Shown in pieces: positions 8,234 through 16,809 of a stretch of 64,000 nucleotides of DNA. Both the position numbers and the translations under genes were made by a program. Under the pieces are notes generated by a model. That model made no database searches. It was not told the DNA's origin and saw only the letters and a list, made by a program, of their open reading frames with translations. Location: positions 124,001-188,000 of the forward strand of contig JAVDPC010000005.1 in assembly GCA_031296915.1 (NCBI GenBank), written 5' to 3'. How positions within the stretch are numbered: the first letter of the stretch is position 1; each line of letters starts with the position of its first letter. Origin of the DNA: Cerasicoccus frondis (GTDB taxonomy: Bacteria; Verrucomicrobiota; Verrucomicrobiia; Opitutales; Cerasicoccaceae).

Positions 8234-10351
8234 TTATGCGCCTCCGTCAGTCCATCCATTAGTGGCGGCATGCCATCCATCGCCGGTGTAGTATGTCAAA
8301 ACTGCAATGTCCCCTGACGCGCTTCCATTCGTGATTTTATCGCCATCATCCAATGCAGTCCCATCCAACATTATCAAATCGGAGGCATTGGGATCGATGC
8401 TCACTTCTACGTCGCCTATCGTGATGACCGTTACACTCATACCTGATGCGATGGCAGGAAGCGTAATCGTGCAAGCAGCGGTCACATAGATAACATAGCC
8501 ATTGCATTCGGCTACCGTAAGCGTCTGGTTTGCGGAGTAAGAAGCGGTGTTGAGCTTATTGGAGTAAGTCTTCACGCGACTCATGGCCGACTTGCGGATA
8601 GTGCCTCCAGCGCCGTCGTCCACTACAATTAAGTCGCCATCCTCCAGATCAGCTCCAATGTCTGTCCCCCCAGCAATGTCAGTATCAGTAATGTCGCCAT
8701 CCCAACCCGCTGCCGATTCGGTGATAGACTGCCATATTGCTGCACTAGCGGAATTATCCAGACAAACAAACCCTGTATCCGAAGTCGTATTCACCCAGAG
8801 TGATCCGACTGAGTATCCGTCTCCAGAGTCATCCCCTGCTGTCGGATCAGACGTGGCCGTGAAGTTATTCAACACACCGGCCACCGCATCAACGTAAGCT
8901 TTCACGCTCTGTTGAGTGGGAACCTTGGTAGCGTCATCTGAGGACAGTGTATCTTCATCCAAAACAAACGAGTAACCGGAAACGTCCGTAACGGCTGTTA
9001 TCTTGGCGAGAATGTAAGTCCAAATGCGAGATAAAGCACTTTTCCGGTTCGTTCCTCCGGCGCCATCATCAACTAAGATTAAGTCCGAATCTTCTAGATC
9101 GGCGCCGATGTCTGTAGCCCCGTCCAGATCAACTACAGTCGCATCAAGTCCATTACTTGAAATCTTCCCTAAGACATAGGTCCAAACTCGGGACAATGCG
9201 CTTTTACGATTCGTTCCGCTGGCTCCATCATCTACCAATATCAAGTCCGCGTCTGCCAAAGCTGCACCAATGTCTGTGGCGCCATCCAAATCAATATCAG
9301 AAGCATCACCATCCCAACCAGAATTCGCATCGACATATGCTTTGACACTCTGCTGACTGGGAGCCTTGGTGGCGTCATCTGAGGACATGTCATCCTCATC
9401 GACAAACCAGCCGTAGGTTGAAATGTCTGTGACTGCGGCAAGCTTCGTAGTGATGTAGGTCCAAACGCGAGTTAGAGCGCTCTTCCTCTGGGAGTCGGCG
9501 CTATTGTCATACACCAATAGCTCATCGGCGTCGTCTAACGCTGCACCGATGTCCGTGGAATCATCGATAAGAACGTCCATCTCATCACGGACTGCTTTGG
9601 TCGTTGGTATGGCAGAGTTCGACCCAGCATCAAACGACTCTGCAATCGCTGGACCAGCTTTCAAAGTGTCCTCATCCACCCACTGAGCAAGTGCGTCCGC
9701 AGTGCCCGTTCCGCCAATTCCGCCTTCAATATGATCCGCAATTTGCTCCAACGTGATCTTTTTAGCAGCACCGCCTTGAATGACATAGAACACGTCTGAG
9801 TCAGTTGGAGTCGTGACTGCGTCCTTGCCCGTTACGTGGGTCGCCAAACTCTCATAAATCGAGCTGATGATTTCAGAGAAATCTACCTTCTTCGCGGTCG
9901 TTCCTTGGGTGACAAGTAGCTCGTCTGTGTCATTAAGAGAAGCAACCGCATCTAAATCGGAGATGTCCAAAATAGCTGCTTCTATGGCGCCCTTAACGTA
10001 AGTCGCCAGGTAAGCCAGCGTAATGGTCTTTTCCGTGGTTCCGCCGTCTTTGAGTGGAATAACATCCGCACTGTCAGGATCAGTTTCGGCGGTCTTTCCC
10101 CAAACGGTATCGATAGCGTGCTGAGCCACCAGATCGATATCAACAGGCTTAAGGGATCCGCCTTGCATAATGAACACACTGTCGGCGCCAGACACGGCAA
10201 GCGCCGCAGTGATAGCCTCGATCTCATCAATGGTGAAATTCCTGACCTGGGTAATGGTTACATGCTTGGGCGATCCACTATCTGATACCGGGATTAACTC
10301 CGCCCCAGTTACGCTTGCATCATTATCGCTGTTATCGATCTGTAGTGACAT
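8234..10351 (-). CDS. Modular tail fibre/spike-base protein with internal repeats, 705 aa
   Basis: The protein is acidic and built from tandem units of the type TDIGADLEDSDLILVDDGAG followed by RKSALSR(V/I)WTYI and, in some units, a DDATK(V/A)P(T/S)QQSVKAYVD linker. At least four copies lie between about residues 265 and 595. The N terminus (residues 1-200) has related but more diverged copies (DDTDELLVTQGTTAKKVDFSEI). The C terminus (about 630-705) is beta-rich. Such repeats are typical of phage fibre shafts attached to the tail. Its start overlaps the stop of the gp10-like gene as TAATG (10349-10353), and the glycine-rich fibre follows at once. Repeat number could vary by recombination. Confidence 0.75.
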   Translation of the reverse strand: MSLQIDNSDNDASVTGAELIPVSDSGSPKHVTITQVRNFTIDEIEAITAALAVSGADSVFIMQGGSLKPVDIDLVAQHAIDTVWGKTAETDPDSADVIPLKDGGTTEKTITLAYLATYVKGAIEAAILDISDLDAVASLNDTDELLVTQGTTAKKVDFSEIISSIYESLATHVTGKDAVTTPTDSDVFYVIQGGAAKKITLEQIADHIEGGIGGTGTADALAQWVDEDTLKAGPAIAESFDAGSNSAIPTTKAVRDEMDVLIDDSTDIGAALDDADELLVYDNSADSQRKSALTRVWTYITTKLAAVTDISTYGWFVDEDDMSSDDATKAPSQQSVKAYVDANSGWDGDASDIDLDGATDIGAALADADLILVDDGASGTNRKSALSRVWTYVLGKISSNGLDATVVDLDGATDIGADLEDSDLILVDDGAGGTNRKSALSRIWTYILAKITAVTDVSGYSFVLDEDTLSSDDATKVPTQQSVKAYVDAVAGVLNNFTATSDPTAGDDSGDGYSVGSLWVNTTSDTGFVCLDNSASAAIWQSITESAAGWDGDITDTDIAGGTDIGADLEDGDLIVVDDGAGGTIRKSAMSRVKTYSNKLNTASYSANQTLTVAECNGYVIYVTAACTITLPAIASGMSVTVITIGDVEVSIDPNASDLIMLDGTALDDGDKITNGSASGDIAVLTYYTGDGWHAATNGWTDGGA
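8560..9560. repeat. Diverged tandem coding repeats inside the fibre gene
   Basis: At least four imperfect copies of a unit encoding TDIGA(A/D)L-D-DL-LVDDGA and RKSALSR-WTY are present within this stretch of the 705-aa fibre gene. DNA identity between copies is highest at the RKSALSR-WTY segment, seen around 8570-8680, 9010-9110, 9175-9290 and 9455-9560. Two copies also carry the longer SSDDATK-P-QQSVKAYVD linker. Boundaries are approximate. Confidence 0.75.
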
Positions 10352-11742
10352 TATCGAATTCTCCCAAGTTGCCGGGCTGTGATAGCAATTGCCTCAAACG
10401 CCCATTGATTCGTTGATTCTAAAATAACCGCAGCCCATGCCCCACGCACTCGGGGTCGCACAACTCGGTTACGCAGTTCGCTCCATGTGCCTGTTGCGAC
10501 AACTGTGTTGGCTACCGCGTTATCCGTTGCCTCTTCTGCGGTTTCTCCCACCGCAATTGACCAGATAACATCACCTGAATTATCCGCCAGCATGCCATGC
10601 ATCTCGGCGAGCATGGCGTTCTTAGCATCGCCCGAAGCAAGACGGAAGGGGCCGATGATCACCCGACTGGTCAAATCCTCGCCGTCATCATCACTGGCCG
10701 ACTCGCTGAACTTGCGCCAAGTATCATCACGACCAAGAACGGCGACCTCTTGTAGTCCGTCATGCTTAATGCGTCCCGTTGCAATTGGCTGATGTCCGCC
10801 GTCCGCGAAAGAAACCGGCCAGATGGCGCGTGTGTCTTCATCGACCTCCAGCCAGTAATGGCTACCGGTTCCGGTTTCAGGCGTAATGAACAAGTGATAG
10901 CCACGCCCTGTTGGGTCATAGGCCATCGTTATTGTATTAGACTCTGGGTCAATATTGCGAAGTGAATCCGGTAGGCGATCTTCGCTGAATCGCTTAGGCT
11001 TACTCGTAGGCCCACCATAATAGACACCGTCATTGCTTAGGAATATGAGCAATCCCTCATGGTCATTTAAAGCCCAGCCAAATGGCGAAGTTATGCCCAC
11101 CTCACCTGAAAGCTCATCCATACTTCCCGTAGCCGGATCGCCCTTGAGCACCCACAGTGAATTGCGGGTAGCGAAAACCAAAGCAGCATCACGAAACGGG
11201 ATGGCTGCGATGATGGGTTCGCTGCCATTACCCGCCAGTCCGACCGCGCCTGCGACAGCTCGGGCCGCATCATCCATATCATCCGCAATACTCCAGTCAG
11301 AGTGATCTCCCATGCGAGATGCCCACCACAAATTGCCCTGAACCAAGATAAGTCGATCACGGTAAATGCAACTCACTGTGTAGCCAGTCGGAGCGGTCCC
11401 AATCCCAGAGATGGCAGTGATTTCGGCGTCATGTCGAACCACCTTTGTCCCACTTGGCAATGTCAATTCAGGTGAAGACAATGCATAGGTCATATCTTCG
11501 CCATTGGGCCATTGGATCGCTTCTCCGTTGGGCCATTGCCAGACTGCCTCGTTGGCGGTTGATACGGTATCGAGTTCAACCAAGCCCGGACGACTGCCAC
11601 CACGTTCCCGAGACTCCAACAGCCCATATCCCCGGACATTCGTGGCGCCGGGGCTTGAATAGGGGCGAGTCTGTTTGCGGTATGCCCCCTTTCGAGCAAC
11701 ACCGCCAAACGGAAACGAAAGCGTTTTTTCAGCCGTCCGCAC
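10351..11742 (-). CDS. P22 gp10-like packaged-DNA stabilisation/tail hub protein, 463 aa
   Basis: The N terminus has the layout typical of podovirus tail-hub stabilisation proteins: a basic start, then SRERGGSRPGL near residue 48, followed by repeated beta-strand blocks suggesting a propeller (for example GTKVVRHDAEITAISG, LILVQGNLWWASRM, EGLLIFLSNDGVYYGG). No membrane segment or enzyme motif is seen. It lies downstream of the adaptor and lysis-like genes and upstream of the fibres, as expected for the protein that closes the portal and carries fibres. The assignment rests on layout and short motifs, so a T7 gp12-like nozzle is an alternative name for the same role. Confidence 0.7.
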   Translation of the reverse strand: MRTAEKTLSFPFGGVARKGAYRKQTRPYSSPGATNVRGYGLLESRERGGSRPGLVELDTVSTANEAVWQWPNGEAIQWPNGEDMTYALSSPELTLPSGTKVVRHDAEITAISGIGTAPTGYTVSCIYRDRLILVQGNLWWASRMGDHSDWSIADDMDDAARAVAGAVGLAGNGSEPIIAAIPFRDAALVFATRNSLWVLKGDPATGSMDELSGEVGITSPFGWALNDHEGLLIFLSNDGVYYGGPTSKPKRFSEDRLPDSLRNIDPESNTITMAYDPTGRGYHLFITPETGTGSHYWLEVDEDTRAIWPVSFADGGHQPIATGRIKHDGLQEVAVLGRDDTWRKFSESASDDDGEDLTSRVIIGPFRLASGDAKNAMLAEMHGMLADNSGDVIWSIAVGETAEEATDNAVANTVVATGTWSELRNRVVRPRVRGAWAAVILESTNQWAFEAIAITARQLGRIR

Positions 11743-11747
11743 TTCGA

Positions 11748-11966
11748 TTAAGCTACCGTGATCGCGTTAAAGTCGCAGCTCGTTTTAGAGCCTTCGTTGA
11801 CGTAGAGCGCCGTACCGTCTCCGCCGTCAGTGTGGCGGAAGATGCAGCCAGTCGCATAGCCCTCCGAGCCATCAGCTGGGACCGTGGCGCCATAGGCGTC
11901 CAAGATGCCAACGCCAGGTGCGCGGGTAATCACTCCATCGGAAGTGTGTAAGTTGACAGTTCTCAT
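11748..11966 (-). CDS. Small phage head/structural protein, 72 aa
   Basis: The sequence from MRTVNLHTSDGV ends in ALYVNEGSKTSCDFNAI, a pattern seen in small capsid-associated phage proteins (GT-YVN-G--AS--F-AI). The start at 11966 is preferred over upstream ATG codons because the upstream part (to 12041) is unlike protein and AAGAG lies upstream. It sits between the secreted 138-aa protein and the gp10-like gene. A head decoration or tail accessory role is inferred only. Confidence 0.6.
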   Translation of the reverse strand: MRTVNLHTSDGVITRAPGVGILDAYGATVPADGSEGYATGCIFRHTDGGDGTALYVNEGSKTSCDFNAITVA

Positions 11967-12047
11967 TTTCGTAAATCTCTTAATTAACATTATTTCCCAC
12001 TGGCAGCATCTGCTTGCCAGTGGGGAGGAGAAATTGAGCAATAGGCG

Positions 12048-12464
12048 TTACCTCATTGCGTGATGCTCAACACCATTGGGATGATGCAGGTAGACGTATA
12101 TCATCGAGGCCACTTCGATGTATGCTGCCTTAGGCCAACATCGCCAGTTCTCCCCAAATTCAGAAGCATAGGTCGCAACCGTTCGGTTTATGGATTCACG
12201 GTCGGGAACACCAATTGGGCGGGACACAAAATCTTTGGCCTCGGAATCCAAACCATTGATCCCCGTGTTGTATTGGACTTCGAAGCTGTCCAAGTTTTCA
12301 ACGATAAGATAATCAACACCCAACTGAGGTTCAGTCCAATTATCGAGAGTCGAATCAAGCGTAGATGCTTGCTCGGCAGGACAAGACTCAATAGTCGAAT
12401 CCGCGTGAATGGATGCAGCAAATAGCCCCATCGCAGTTGATACAATAATGATTAGCTTTTTCAT
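12048..12464 (-). CDS. Secreted protein of unknown function in the lysis-like cluster, 138 aa
   Basis: The N terminus MKKLIIIVSTAMGLFAASIHADS is a typical Sec signal peptide, with probable cleavage after the AASIHA stretch. The mature part of about 115 residues has two cysteines (ESCPAE and WRCWPK), which could form a disulphide, and no motif of known endolysins. It follows a three-helix membrane protein, a lipoprotein and a small coiled-coil membrane protein, so an envelope role during lysis or a lysogenic surface role is possible. No family recognised. Confidence 0.7.
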   Translation of the reverse strand: MKKLIIIVSTAMGLFAASIHADSTIESCPAEQASTLDSTLDNWTEPQLGVDYLIVENLDSFEVQYNTGINGLDSEAKDFVSRPIGVPDRESINRTVATYASEFGENWRCWPKAAYIEVASMIYVYLHHPNGVEHHAMR

Positions 12465-12495
12465 GATTATTGATAGTTGTTAGTGGAGATCATTT

Positions 12496-12978
12496 TTACG
12501 CTCGTCGCGCAGCCTGGTTACTAAAGTAGAAACCAATGATAGAAATCATCGCGATGTTCCGAACCGGGTCCAAAACAGACACAACGGCATTTGGATCAGA
12601 GCTGCCGACCTTGATCCAATGGATTTGCTCCATACTGACTTGCCAAGGCCAGGTTGCTCCAACTGTGTCGTAGTAACCAACAGCGATCTGCACTGGCAGC
12701 CCCTTGAAAGCCGCGATAATTACGGGGAGCATTGGCCAAAGGAAGTAAGCACAAATTACGATCAAGGCGATAGCACTACGAACCCAATAGAAACCATTCC
12801 ACTTAGCTTCGTAGTTTCTAGCAGCTTGAGTGGCTTCGACCGTCGCCTTGTGCTGGTTTGCATGAGCCATGTCCAACTCATGACGATCCTTGAGGCTGTT
12901 GCCCCACATAGTTATGGCTGCTCCAAAAAGTGTTGAGAAAGCTCCAGCTAGAATCTCAGGAGATAGAAAAGGACTCAT
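12496..12978 (-). CDS. Holin-like three-helix membrane protein, 160 aa
   Basis: Hydrophobic helices lie near residues 8-26 (ILAGAFSTLFGAAITMWG), 66-92 (SAIALIVICAYFLWPMLPVI) and 140-155 (NIAMISIIGFYFS), separated by a polar helix and a loop. The layout resembles phage holins of the 3TM, gene-transfer-agent type. It overlaps the preceding lipoprotein gene by ATGA (12975-12978). Cytoplasmic-membrane pore formation is inferred from layout and neighbours. Confidence 0.65.
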   Translation of the reverse strand: MSPFLSPEILAGAFSTLFGAAITMWGNSLKDRHELDMAHANQHKATVEATQAARNYEAKWNGFYWVRSAIALIVICAYFLWPMLPVIIAAFKGLPVQIAVGYYDTVGATWPWQVSMEQIHWIKVGSSDPNAVVSVLDPVRNIAMISIIGFYFSNQAARRA

Positions 12979-13160
12979 GGTTTGGTAAAGTCGGTCACAC
13001 GACCTTCATTGGTTTGAAGAGTGAAGTGGGTAGAGGTTGAAGCACCTCCCGTCTGAGGAGCAGTAGGGTTGGTCCAATCGATGGTCCTCCCCTGCTGAGC
13101 ACACCCTACAGCGAGGGCGGCGAGGCCCACACTTAGGCCAATTAGAATTTTTGTTTTCAT
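12975..13160 (-). CDS. Small phage lipoprotein, Rz1-like candidate, 61 aa
   Basis: MKTKILIGLSVGLAALAVGCAQQ has a lipobox (LAVGC), so the mature protein starts at Cys20 and is lipid-anchored. The remainder is short, Thr/Gln-rich and without membrane helix. It lies in a cluster with a coiled-coil membrane protein and a holin-like protein, as outer-membrane spanin subunits do. Spanin function is a context guess; lipidation is well supported. Confidence 0.65.
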   Translation of the reverse strand: MKTKILIGLSVGLAALAVGCAQQGRTIDWTNPTAPQTGGASTSTHFTLQTNEGRVTDFTKP

Positions 13161-13164
13161 GATA

Positions 13165-13371
13165 CTATTTAATAAAGAACGAAAGTCCCATCCCCACGAT
13201 AGTGAGTGCGGATGGGACAGCTAAGATCAGAAGCCCCCACAGAATTTTAATCCCGGTATCCAAGCGGGTCTCAATACGCTCCACACGGGTTTTGATGCCA
13301 GGTGATCCATTGCCGTAAACAGTGTGGCGCAATTCACTCACATCTCGTTTGATTATTTCCAAGTCGCTCAT
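13165..13371 (-). CDS. Small coiled-coil membrane protein, XhlA-like, 68 aa
   Basis: The start ATG at 13371 overlaps the upstream stop as TAATG; a TTG two codons earlier is less likely. An N-terminal helix with charged heptads (DLEIIKRDVSELRHTVYGNG and TRVERIETRLDTG) precedes one C-terminal membrane helix (ILWGLLILAVPSALTIVGM). This is the layout of XhlA/haemolysin-type phage lysis accessory proteins. Together with the lipoprotein and the holin-like gene it forms a probable lysis cluster. Confidence 0.65.
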   Translation of the reverse strand: MSDLEIIKRDVSELRHTVYGNGSPGIKTRVERIETRLDTGIKILWGLLILAVPSALTIVGMGLSFFIK

Positions 13372-14129
13372 TACCAAGTTGACCCTTTGTAAGTAACCTC
13401 TCCGCTTCTCATTCGGCAGGGTTCGTTAAAATCGATGCTTCCCCCCATGTGACCATAGTTTCGAGCGCCTTGACGCTGATCTTGGCTGATGGCGGAAGCT
13501 AGAAGTCGTTTAAAGGCAGTCGTATGAATACCCACTTCGTCATTAGCCCGTTGCTCGGCGACCGATAGACATGACTCAACAATCAGCTCTGAGAACTTCA
13601 TGCCTCCCAATGGGTAGGGCTTATCAGTGGTCAGCTTGCCATTGTATGCTTCATAAGTATAAGTAAGCGTGTAAGCTTTATCTGGCGTTGGATACCAAAC
13701 CACTTCAAAGCGCTGCCCATCGGAACCATCTGCCTCGGCCTTACGACGAATGCAGGCATATTGCGGAGGGCCAGAATCAGTGTTGAGCTGCCCCAGGGCA
13801 TAAATGCGAGCCTCACTCACAATCACCACTGGGCGTCGGGTTACGTTGGGCTCAAAATAAAAGTTTCCAGCAATGAATCCAAAGTTATCTGGAAGATCGT
13901 CAATCGCCTGTTCCGCCGTGGTGTCCAACGTTGTTGTTGGTTTCAAGAATGACCACTCATGATTAACCTCGGGCGGGTAATAGAACTGTCGAATTCCTGA
14001 TTGAATGTAGCGATCAAGCTCAGCGACTTGTGCGGAAGTCCAATCTCCATCATCCACCCCGTAGCCCAGGAATGCCCCCACTTCTTTTTGGAGGTCAACA
14101 AATGTAATCGATAACGCGGACTCACTCAT
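13371..14129 (-). CDS. Head-tail adaptor/connector protein, 252 aa
   Basis: The N-terminal half contains LQKEVGAFLGYG and a helix (LDRYIQSGIRQFYYPPE) like those of phage adaptor proteins that bind below the portal (P22 gp4 or T7 gp11 role). The C-terminal half has LTYTYEAYNGKLT and a helical FSELIVESCLSVAEQRANDE segment. Length and position after the capsid genes fit. It begins two bases after the stop of a 57-aa gene and its stop overlaps the start of the XhlA-like gene. The role is inferred. Confidence 0.7.
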   Translation of the reverse strand: MSESALSITFVDLQKEVGAFLGYGVDDGDWTSAQVAELDRYIQSGIRQFYYPPEVNHEWSFLKPTTTLDTTAEQAIDDLPDNFGFIAGNFYFEPNVTRRPVVIVSEARIYALGQLNTDSGPPQYACIRRKAEADGSDGQRFEVVWYPTPDKAYTLTYTYEAYNGKLTTDKPYPLGGMKFSELIVESCLSVAEQRANDEVGIHTTAFKRLLASAISQDQRQGARNYGHMGGSIDFNEPCRMRSGEVTYKGSTW

Positions 14130-14131
14130 GG

Positions 14132-14305
14132 TTAATCGAATTTAATGGGGGCGTATTCCACATCCTTTATTTTGGAACCAAGTCCACGTTTCTTGATGCG
14201 ACTATTGGCGATCTTGCGTGCCTCCGACTCGCTTGGAGAACCACGATTGCAGACGTGCATCTCTGTGCCGTCTGAGCAGGTGATTTTCCAGGCAGAGACA
14301 GTCAT
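14132..14305 (-). CDS. Small phage protein, 57 aa
   Basis: An open frame from ATG 14305 to TAA 14132-14134 encodes a small basic protein beginning MTVSAWKITCSDGTEMHV. GAAGGCG lies about 10 nt upstream, and the start follows the previous stop by three bases, so it is well packed in the operon. The C-terminal half has RKIANSRIKKRGLGSKIKDV. No family recognised. Confidence 0.65.
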   Translation of the reverse strand: MTVSAWKITCSDGTEMHVCNRGSPSESEARKIANSRIKKRGLGSKIKDVEYAPIKFD

Positions 14306-14308
14306 ATC

Positions 14309-14566
14309 TTACTCGCCTTCGCTAAGGGTGAACTGACCGTCTGCCATATCCGCAAGCATGGAGATCATAACAAACTCCCCTGCGGTAGGACGGGACGGAG
14401 CCAGGCGACTTTTGCGCTGCATGAACTCTCGGTGTGTCTTGACCAGTGAGTCGGGCAATCGCTCCCCAGTATAGCCGAGGTGCCGGTAAACATTGATGGC
14501 GTTTTCATCAAGGCGTGTTTCCGGTTGTGGCTTGGGTTCAGGTTTGGTTGAAGATTTAGACGACAT
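14309..14566 (-). CDS. Small phage protein, 85 aa
   Basis: The start at 14566 (MSSKSSTKPEPKP) is preferred over a frame start at 14641, because the intervening sequence is AT-rich and contains the 23-bp operator-like motif at 14577-14599. The N-terminal 20 residues are Ser/Lys/Pro/Glu-rich and disordered; the rest is helical (LDENAINVYRHLGYTGERLP). It lies after the capsid genes. No function can be given. Confidence 0.6.
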   Translation of the reverse strand: MSSKSSTKPEPKPQPETRLDENAINVYRHLGYTGERLPDSLVKTHREFMQRKSRLAPSRPTAGEFVMISMLADMADGQFTLSEGE

Positions 14567-14576
14567 GATAAATAGA

Positions 14577-14599
14577 TTTACGAATCGACAATTATTTAC
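14577..14599 (+). promoter_or_regulatory. Operator-like motif, copy A
   Basis: The 23 bp begin TTTACGAATCGAC and end AATTATTTAC. They match the copies at 22234, 23311, 39665 and 39706 and lie 10 bp upstream of the start of the 85-aa gene. AT-rich sequence follows (ACAATATAAAAATG). Confidence 0.55.
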
Positions 14600-14665
14600 A
14601 ATATAAAAATGCCGGAGGCAAATAAAAATCGCCCCCGGCATTTGTGTAGTATCTGATTTATCGGG

Positions 14666-15721
14666 TTAAGCCTGTGTGGCTCCGCCAATCAGGCCAATCG
14701 TTCGCCAGATGCCCTGCCACTCAAGGAACACCGCATCCGCGGCAGCATCAATCGCGTTGACTTCAGCAAGGGCCGAGCCGTCCAACTGGAGGCCAGCCGT
14801 CACCAGATCAACCACGAAATCACTGGTCGTTAAAGCGCCCAAAAGGACGAATCCCTTGCGCTCACCATAGCTGGCGCCATCGGCCAGTTCGCACTCTGCG
14901 TCAGCCGCGAGCGTCAAACCTCCGCATACGTAGGTGATGCCACCCGTAATGTAGGCTTGGTTGTCTCCACCAGCGTTCGGCAGGCTGATGAACTGAACGC
15001 CACCTGATTCGGGGCCTTCCAGCAAATCGGCCTGACAGGTCGGATTACCCGTATAGGCATAGCCAGTGCAGGTCAAGGCAGCAGCAGGCTCATCGCCAAC
15101 TGCCGAACTGGAGAGCACGAGCACAGTGCCACTGGTGATCGAGGAAACGGTGTATTTGCCGGGCACGATGGCCTTGCTATCACCTTCGTCCTCTCCACCA
15201 AGCAGAACCACGGTATCACCCGCAGAAATGCCCGTAGTATCCGAGACCGTCAGCGTTACGCCGTCAGTGGCCAGCGACCAGCCGCCCGCCATGCTTGCTT
15301 CCAGCACAGCAGAAACAGTCTGGCGCGGGACAATGGAGCCGCGACCAGGGAAACCCGCTTTGACGAATCGACCTGCCTCGGTCGAGCTTCCAACCGTGAA
15401 GGTCAACATGCCCACACCAATGACCACATCGGCGCCAAGAGCGACTTCAACACCACGGCTACCCGGAATGTAGATTTCGATGAGCTGACCACCCGTTTGC
15501 GCCGAGTAGTCACGAGCGGCAACGCCAGCGAAGGCGTTGTTGTTGGAGGTCGAGGGACGCTCAACGCGCTGGGCGCGGCGACCATCGACGGCGGTTGCGG
15601 TGCCATAGTCGGTATTAAAACAAACCGCTTCACCCTTCTTGAGTGCATCGGTGCCTTCATACCAGACAAAATCAACCACCGGCTTCGGAGCCTTTTGATA
15701 GGCATTGGAACTTGCGTTCAT
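14666..15721 (-). CDS. Capsid-associated/decoration-like protein, 351 aa
   Basis: The first 110 residues (DALKKGEAVCFNTDYGT; AFAGVAARDYSAQTGGQLI; EIYIPGSRGVEVALGADV) resemble phage head proteins of DUF2190-like fold found next to the major capsid gene. The centre (about 150-215) is a small beta domain (SDTTGISAGDTVVLLGGEDE), and the C-terminal helix is LDGSALAEVNAIDAAADAVF. There are no membrane segments. It directly follows the major capsid gene, so a decoration, head-stabilising or second shell component is likely. Confidence 0.7.
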   Translation of the reverse strand: MNASSNAYQKAPKPVVDFVWYEGTDALKKGEAVCFNTDYGTATAVDGRRAQRVERPSTSNNNAFAGVAARDYSAQTGGQLIEIYIPGSRGVEVALGADVVIGVGMLTFTVGSSTEAGRFVKAGFPGRGSIVPRQTVSAVLEASMAGGWSLATDGVTLTVSDTTGISAGDTVVLLGGEDEGDSKAIVPGKYTVSSITSGTVLVLSSSAVGDEPAAALTCTGYAYTGNPTCQADLLEGPESGGVQFISLPNAGGDNQAYITGGITYVCGGLTLAADAECELADGASYGERKGFVLLGALTTSDFVVDLVTAGLQLDGSALAEVNAIDAAADAVFLEWQGIWRTIGLIGGATQA

Positions 15722-15749
15722 ATCAATGATTTCCTTTCCGTGTTTGAGT

Positions 15750-16775
15750 TTACTTCGAGATGACTGCCTGACGACGAAGGTCGGTGCAGATCATGTTCAA
15801 CGAAGCGTCGAGGTCCACGCGGCGAACCAGGTGCTTATTGGGAACCATGTAGGGGGCACCCACATTGTTTTCCCAGCCAGCCATGGCGCCACAGACCAGC
15901 CACTTCCAATCTAGCATGTAGATCGGGTCCGTCGCGTCCTCGTCCAGATACGGAGCATACTGCACCGGAGTGGACTTGAACACCGCCTTGCCGTCCTTGC
16001 TGGCCAGATCGTTGCCAAGGTTCATATTCTGGGCTTCCAGGATTTCCTCCAGCAAACCAATGACAGTGTCGTTGGTGTAGATGCCGTTCTTCATGGAGCC
16101 CAAATCATGGGTAGCATGGGAAACCGGGGAGCGGAACTTGGTCTTGCGGTGGGCGCGGCGCATCTTGCGAAGCAAGTCTTCCTTGCTAACGTCTGCATAC
16201 TGCGCGGTCCAGTTGGCCCAACGCGGGTAGTCCACGGTGCTGATGCCTGCGCGACCATCGGAGAATCCTGCCGGGTTGCCTCCGTTGAAGCCCTCGGTTG
16301 CGTGCTTGGTGATCCAGTAAGCGATACCGAACGGGGTCTTGTCGTCGCTGGAATCCGTAGGCTTGCCCCACAGGAGTTCTTCCAACAGTTCATAGACGCT
16401 GACGATCATCGCAGTGTAGCGGGTCTTGACCAAATCAACAATGGCCGCGCCGCCGCGCTGGAAATCGGGTTCGCGCTGGTCGTAGATGTAGTGAGCGTTG
16501 ACATGACGAACCGGGACTTCGCCCTTCTTCATGGTGTCGCTCACACTGGAGCCGTCGTTCTCATAGAGGCCAACGGTGCGTGCGGAGTGGTTGTGATCCA
16601 TCTGCACGTCGAAGCGCCAGTTGAGACCACCACTAAAGACCTTCTTTCGGTCTTTCCACATTTCACGGACGGCGACATGGTCTTGCAGATCGGTCTGCAT
16701 ATCCACGAAGGCGCCCTTTTTGATGAAGTTGCTCTGCGTCAGCAGAACCGCGTCATCGATGTCGCTGTAATTCAT
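15750..16775 (-). CDS. Phage major capsid protein, 341 aa
   Basis: Length, position after the scaffold gene and a conserved layout support a major capsid protein of the HK97 fold: a short N arm (residues 1-45), a beta-rich E-loop-like part (GLNWRFDVQMDHNHSARTVG), a long spine helix region (RGGAAIVDLVKTRYTAMIVS, about 108-130), and a P/A-domain-like C-terminal half with DWKWLVCGAMAGWENN. No protease cleavage domain is fused, in line with a separate scaffold gene upstream. Confidence 0.75.
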   Translation of the reverse strand: MNYSDIDDAVLLTQSNFIKKGAFVDMQTDLQDHVAVREMWKDRKKVFSGGLNWRFDVQMDHNHSARTVGLYENDGSSVSDTMKKGEVPVRHVNAHYIYDQREPDFQRGGAAIVDLVKTRYTAMIVSVYELLEELLWGKPTDSSDDKTPFGIAYWITKHATEGFNGGNPAGFSDGRAGISTVDYPRWANWTAQYADVSKEDLLRKMRRAHRKTKFRSPVSHATHDLGSMKNGIYTNDTVIGLLEEILEAQNMNLGNDLASKDGKAVFKSTPVQYAPYLDEDATDPIYMLDWKWLVCGAMAGWENNVGAPYMVPNKHLVRRVDLDASLNMICTDLRRQAVISK

Positions 16776-16809
16776 TACAAACGTTCCTTTCTATGGTGAT
16801 TTATTATGA

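Noticed and set aside
6838..10351. Diversity-generating retroelement acting on the fibre genes
   Set aside because: No reverse transcriptase or template repeat is seen in the window; the repeats are ordinary tandem modules.
16107..16799. 230-aa antisense frame within the capsid gene
   Set aside because: The capsid frame on the minus strand fits operon structure; this is its shadow.
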